DNA of 64,000 nucleotides from Hesseltinella vesiculosa (taxonomy: Eukaryota > Mucoromycota > Mucoromycetes > Mucorales > Cunninghamellaceae). The position numbers and the translations under genes were made by a program. The notes under the pieces were generated by a model that was not told where the DNA came from, searched no databases, and saw nothing but the letters and a program-made list of their open reading frames with translations. This document shows, piece after piece, positions 60,113 through 64,000 of the stretch (its first letter is position 1; each line of letters begins with the position of its first letter). The DNA lies in the NCBI GenBank assembly GCA_002104935.1, contig MCGT01000006.1, forward strand, positions 1-64,000, written 5' to 3'.

Positions 60113-60915
60113 TCTTTTGTACATATTACATGTTATTGATGACCCTCCTCTCTCACTCTCTTTTTTTTTTTTTTGTCTTGTTGTTTGCTACCCATTCGTT
60201 TTTTTTTTTTCAACTTACTTTCTACCCTGTTTTTAAATCGTCACACGTCCAAGTCATGAAAAAAGCCATAAAAAGAAAGCTGTGAGCCTCGTTCTTCAGG
60301 CGCGCGCTCAACCTCTTTTTCTACAAAGGATTTGATGATGAACTACCGAGGCGATTCGGGCTACCATTGTGATATCGAGATCGGCAGGCGCGGGATACCT
60401 GGGCAACGAGTAAGACCACAGTCATTTACGGTTCAGCACTGGACTGAGAGCCCTGGTTCCTGACTGGGTGAAAAAAAAAAAAACTACCGAATTCTCCGCG
60501 CAAGAAGGCAAAATAAATTTGAGTGCACGCAAACCAGGTCTGCTTTGCCTGCAAGCATTTCCAGTGCACGTGAATTGGTTTTCTTTGGCCTGCTAAATTT
60601 CTATCCTGCGCGCCAACCATCACTAAAAATTTGTATTCATGGAAAGAGTGTAACTGTAGCCAGGGCCAGGCTTCCGGTTTTTTTTTCACTCTTTCCGTCT
60701 ACTTGGCTTTCGGGCGGAACGGAGGAGACGAGACTGGAATGTTCTGTGATTACGTTATTGCAAGGGAGGAGTGATGCTGTTTTGTTTCTTTGCTCTATTG
60801 TGTATTGACATGTTTCAAAAAGGAGGGGTCACACAATGCGCATCACTCGAAAACCCCGAGAATACAAAGACTGCCTCTCTTTTTCTCACGTTTTATTTTT
60901 ATTTTTTTTTTTTTC
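60110..60915. other. Intergenic with a fragment resembling the inverted-repeat element
   Basis: T runs at 60162-60174 and 60201-60210. About 60460-60560 (GGGTGA, CCGAATTCT, GGCAAAATAAATT, ACGCAAACC) resembles the flanks of the elements at 13.1 and 53.25 kb. No gene recognised. Confidence 0.35.
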
Positions 60916-61257
60916 ATGGAAACTGGCGATCTACTACAGGCTCCAGAGTCCTTTGTCAGACACGAGTCGGAAATGGACCATCATGGAGTTCGGTCCGAGC
61001 GAACCCATGCCAAAAAGGACCGGCGCAGGTCGATCAGTGTACCACCAGTTCTGTGCACCTCGCAAGATGGCCGCGACAATGAGAAAACGGAAGAGGACGA
61101 CCGGTATTTGAGGACATATGACGCCAGCCGGCGGCGCTCACGTTCGGTTCACTTTTCACCGGCGCCACCCGAAGTGTTTGAATACCCTCCAGCCGAAGGC
61201 AAGGTGCCAGCGAAAAAGAAAAGCGGCCCTGTGCTTGCTTTGCCTTGGCACGAGTAG
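60916..61257 (+). CDS. Small basic protein of unknown function
   Basis: Single open frame of 113 codons starting METGDLLQAPESFVRHESEM and ending KKKSGPVLALPWHE, stop at 61255-61257. Rich in Arg, Ser, Asp and Pro. It contains SRRRSRSVHFSPAPPEVFEY, in which RSVHF fits the RVxF pattern used by protein phosphatase 1 partners, and the RRRSRS/RRRSIS pieces are possible kinase sites. No introns seen. The gene follows an upstream T-rich leader. The functional reading is speculative, and the gene itself is supported only by composition and length. Confidence 0.45.
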   Translation: METGDLLQAPESFVRHESEMDHHGVRSERTHAKKDRRRSISVPPVLCTSQDGRDNEKTEEDDRYLRTYDASRRRSRSVHFSPAPPEVFEYPPAEGKVPAKKKSGPVLALPWHE

Positions 61258-61654
61258 AAACAAAGCAGCTTGTGGGTGATAGTTGCCCATCGCCTTTCCA
61301 AAATGAACACACGTCATTGTACAGTATATACCATCCAGCACAAAATTCTAGCAAAAGGTCTAAACGGCGCAGTTTCAAAAATAAAAATGTCACCAAAGGA
61401 AGAGCCACGAAGAAAAGATGTCTTGAAAAAATGACCAGGTTTGTTACGATGCTGTTGGCTGTATACTTTTGCGTGCGCAACAAATCATCATTTCCCTGTA
61501 CGCTTGACATCAGTTTGGTGGGTTGTATCGGCTTGCCAGCAATGGCCCAAGACTCAAAAAAAAAAAAAAAAATCCCAATCTGGAATATGAACGCCGCTCC
61601 CCGCGTCCTGGCTTCCCACCTTTTTTCTTATTTTGCATCCCACTGATTTACTCA
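61258..61654. other. Intergenic, nothing recognised
   Basis: About 400 bp between the small basic protein and the membrane protein gene. Contains an A run at 61555-61571. No gene or RNA seen. Confidence 0.35.
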
Positions 61655-63709
61655 ATGAGTGCCTCCGATCATGCAGCTCAGCGAACACCTCCTTCGTTGC
61701 CTCCTCGCCAGCAAAGTGACGAAAGTTTGAATGTGCCACCAAGTGTGCTAAGACAACCTCGCCGTGCCAGCAATGGTGCCCCCATGGAAAGCTATCATTC
61801 CCATTTACAAAAACATGTGCGGAGCGTTCGTCGACGAACCAAGCACACCCCACCGCCTACCTTGGCATCATTATATCAAGCCAATGAATCCATGTGGCTA
61901 GCTTGTGTGCATTACTTGCAAGCGGTAATTGGCGCATAAAAAAAAAAAGGCGCTAGTGAGAAAAAAAAAAAACGTAAACCGACTTTTTTCCTAGTGGCTT
62001 TCGTATTGGCTTGAAGTGATGACCAGCGACCAGGTGGATGACCAATTGGAGCCGTTTTCGTACCATGTTGTCAAGAGTGCAGCAAATCGCCTGTACAAGA
62101 TGGTGGTGCCTTGGCTTAGCCTAGGGCGGGTGCTTATCCATGTGACCGAATGGCGTTCGGTGCCATTGACCGGGGGGCTGTTCAGCGTGTTTTTGTACCT
62201 GTGGTGGTATGGATATTTGATGGTGTTTGTGTGTGGCTGGATCATGTACCACGTGTTTATGCAGCGCATATCTGCTCTGGCCGATGTGGCTTTTGAAATG
62301 GACGACGAGAGCGCCACCAGCAACAACCTAGCCCGAGACAAGGCCAAGTTTGTCATCAAGCGCTTGTTTCGGGGGTCACACAGTCCAGATGTACAAGAAG
62401 ACGACAACCATTCTTTGGAAGAATGGATTGAAATTGTTGGACCACCTATGCAGCTCCTGGTAAGTCGCTGGCGCTGGTCGAGATAGATAAAATACCAACC
62501 AGTCTCTTTATTTTTTTGTACAGTTGTTGGATGTCATTGACAAACTGGAGCGGATCAAAAAGTAAGAGGCTTTCTGCGGTATTCCTGCATGTACTCATCC
62601 TTTTTCAAATGCAGCTTGATGACATGGAAGCGACCAGCACAGACGCGGATCCTTCTTTGCGTGATGGGCGTCCTGTGCATATGTTTTTGGTGGATCCCTG
62701 CAGGGTGTTGGTTGAAATGGTGGCAATTGTATATGGGGCTGGAATTCTTTGTGTTGCAAGGTCTGCGCACGGCTTACCCAACCCATCGTCGACTGTTCAA
62801 CTCGATCGATTGGGTGTTATGCCACGTGCCCAACGATGCCGAGTACGCCCTGGAAATGATCTCCAAGCAATCTTCCGTCGAGCCATTGAATCTGCCGCCC
62901 TTGACCACCACCTCCACCACCTCGTCTTTTGTGTCCTCCTTGTCGTCTAGTTCCTCCTTGCTATTGCCAATACCCACCAGTTCCGATACCTTGGCAAGCA
63001 TTCGCAATCACATGCCTCGCTACCTTGACAGTCAAGATCCAACTGACGATCTGACAACCTTGTACAAGTCGCATCCTTGTAAGCAACCCCCCTGTTTTTG
63101 AGGAGCTTTAGAAGACAGTGAAAGAGGAGGGCTGGTTTGGATCACTCAAAAAAAGTTGAAAAGGGGGGTGGGCCATGGCTAAAAAAAGTAAAGGCCGATG
63201 AGGGAAGCATACAAAAAAAAAAAAAAAAAAAAATAGCCCATCCGCAAGGGCGGAGAGGAGAGAGAGAGGGGGCAGTGTCAAAGAAATGAGGGGAGAAAGG
63301 AGACTGAAGGTTCATTTTAATAGCGTTTGCTTGTATGTATCATGGCCATATCCCTGGTAGATTGCTGGTGATCTCCGACATTGGGATCCAATTCCGCAGT
63401 TCACGATGGACAGGGCAAAGTTGATGGTGCAAAGTCCCTTTTCACAAGTCACCCGCGTACGCAAACGTAAATCGCTTGGGGCTGTATTTCTTCATACGAA
63501 TGGGCTCGATATCCATTTGGCAGATGGCCAGGTAAGAAAGATCAAGGGTCGAGAGGGGGGCGTTGGAAAATAGGAGTGAGCCTCACAGTTTTTTTTTTTT
63601 TTTTCATGCCACCAAAAAGGTGCTCGAGTTTGATAATGTCGTTAAGCGAGACGAATGTTTCACCTTGTTAGTGGCTCACTCGGGCGATGAATGGCGAAAT
63701 CGACACTAG
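61655..63709 (+). CDS. Integral membrane protein with C-terminal GRAM/PH-like domain
   Basis: Start at 61655 (MSASDHAAQRTPPSLPPRQQ). The first exon is Pro/Ser/Arg-rich and cytosolic. Joined exons then give WLSYWLEVMTSDQVDDQLEP, a double membrane segment (TGGLFSVFLYLWWYGYLMVF onward), an acidic loop, and a second hydrophobic pair (ILLCVMGVLCICFWWIPAG… with WQLYMGLEFFVLQGLRTAYP). After a Ser-rich linker an exon near 63322 gives FILIAFACMYHGHIPGRLLV ISDIGIQFR, the start of a GRAM-like domain. It continues KLMVQSPFSQVTRVRKRKSL and VLEFDNVVKRDECFTLLVAH, stop at 63707-63709. A one-base frame break near 63400 separates the two halves of that domain (sequence error, missed intron or real mutation). 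The layout recalls GRAMD4-type proteins at ER-mitochondria membranes; this is inference. The 240-bp intron 63077 to about 63321 is unusually long for this window. Confidence 0.6.
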
Positions 63710-64000
63710 GCCCTTTACCATCCTAAGAAATAAACTAAACGATAGACTTGACATGATTCAGAAAACGATCGAGGATCCTTCGTGGGTTTAGGGAGCGTTA
63801 TATTATTGGGATTGAGTAGCACAAAGGTATTGGACAAACAAGGGAGGGTTGTCACCTCTCGGAAAGCCGTTTTACCATGCTAAAGTGGGTTAGGCTTTTT
63901 TTACCTCCTTGGGATCAAGCTTTTTTTTTTTTTTTTACTTTTTCATTTTCTGGTGATTAAAAATAAAAAAAAAAAAGAAGAAAAAGGTAAATGATCAAGA
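63710..64000. other. Right-edge intergenic sequence
   Basis: 3' flank of the GRAM-like gene, AT-rich with a T run at 63921-63936 and A runs at the edge. No gene recognised. Confidence 0.35.

Overview
The window looks like nuclear DNA of a Mucoromycota fungus, probably Mucorales. The grounds are short GT-AG introns of about 50-90 nt in nearly every gene, long A or T homopolymers inside introns and intergenic DNA, compact gene spacing, and the gene types present: tandem secreted GH31 alpha-glucosidases, kinesin-3 with FHA and PH domains, a two-finger GATA factor and Fanzor-type nucleases. All calls come from reading translations, motifs and splice sites by eye. No database search was run.

Layout. 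1-3267: a Fanzor-like (eukaryotic TnpB relative) gene with all three RuvC acidic residues. 3.6-4.9 kb: a decayed, unrecognised gene on the minus strand. 4.9-6.6 kb: a short TFIIIC B-block-like protein (minus). 6.9-12.1 kb: two pieces of what appears to be one MDR-type ABC transporter gene in permuted order, both damaged, separated by an RRM-like repeat protein gene, a direct duplication and two minisatellites. 12.3-13.0 kb: an element with terminal inverted repeats, with diverged relatives at 33, 53 and 60 kb. 13.4-22.5 kb: two tandem GH31 glucosidase genes (minus). 23.2-32.6 kb: kinesin-3 then kinesin-5 (both minus).

34.4-36.5 kb: GATA transcription factor. 37.2-38.5 kb: small orphan gene (minus). 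38.7-42.6 kb: a second Fanzor-like gene whose zinc-knuckle 5' part is tandemly duplicated. 43.5-63.7 kb: ordinary housekeeping genes: nonaspanin (TM9SF), PEX11-like, Nudix (NUDT14-like), EF-hand protein, UBA3, PP2A catalytic subunit (minus), a Snf2/Sth1-type remodeller with bromodomain, a small basic protein and a GRAM-like membrane protein.

The most interesting content is the pair of large Fanzor-type genes in one 43-kb stretch, the duplicated zinc-knuckle leader of the second one, the split and permuted ABC transporter with a shared 6-bp sequence at the break, and the inverted-repeat element family. The housekeeping genes show no operon-like logic. They cover membrane traffic, peroxisomes, neddylation, phosphatase signalling, microtubule motors and chromatin.
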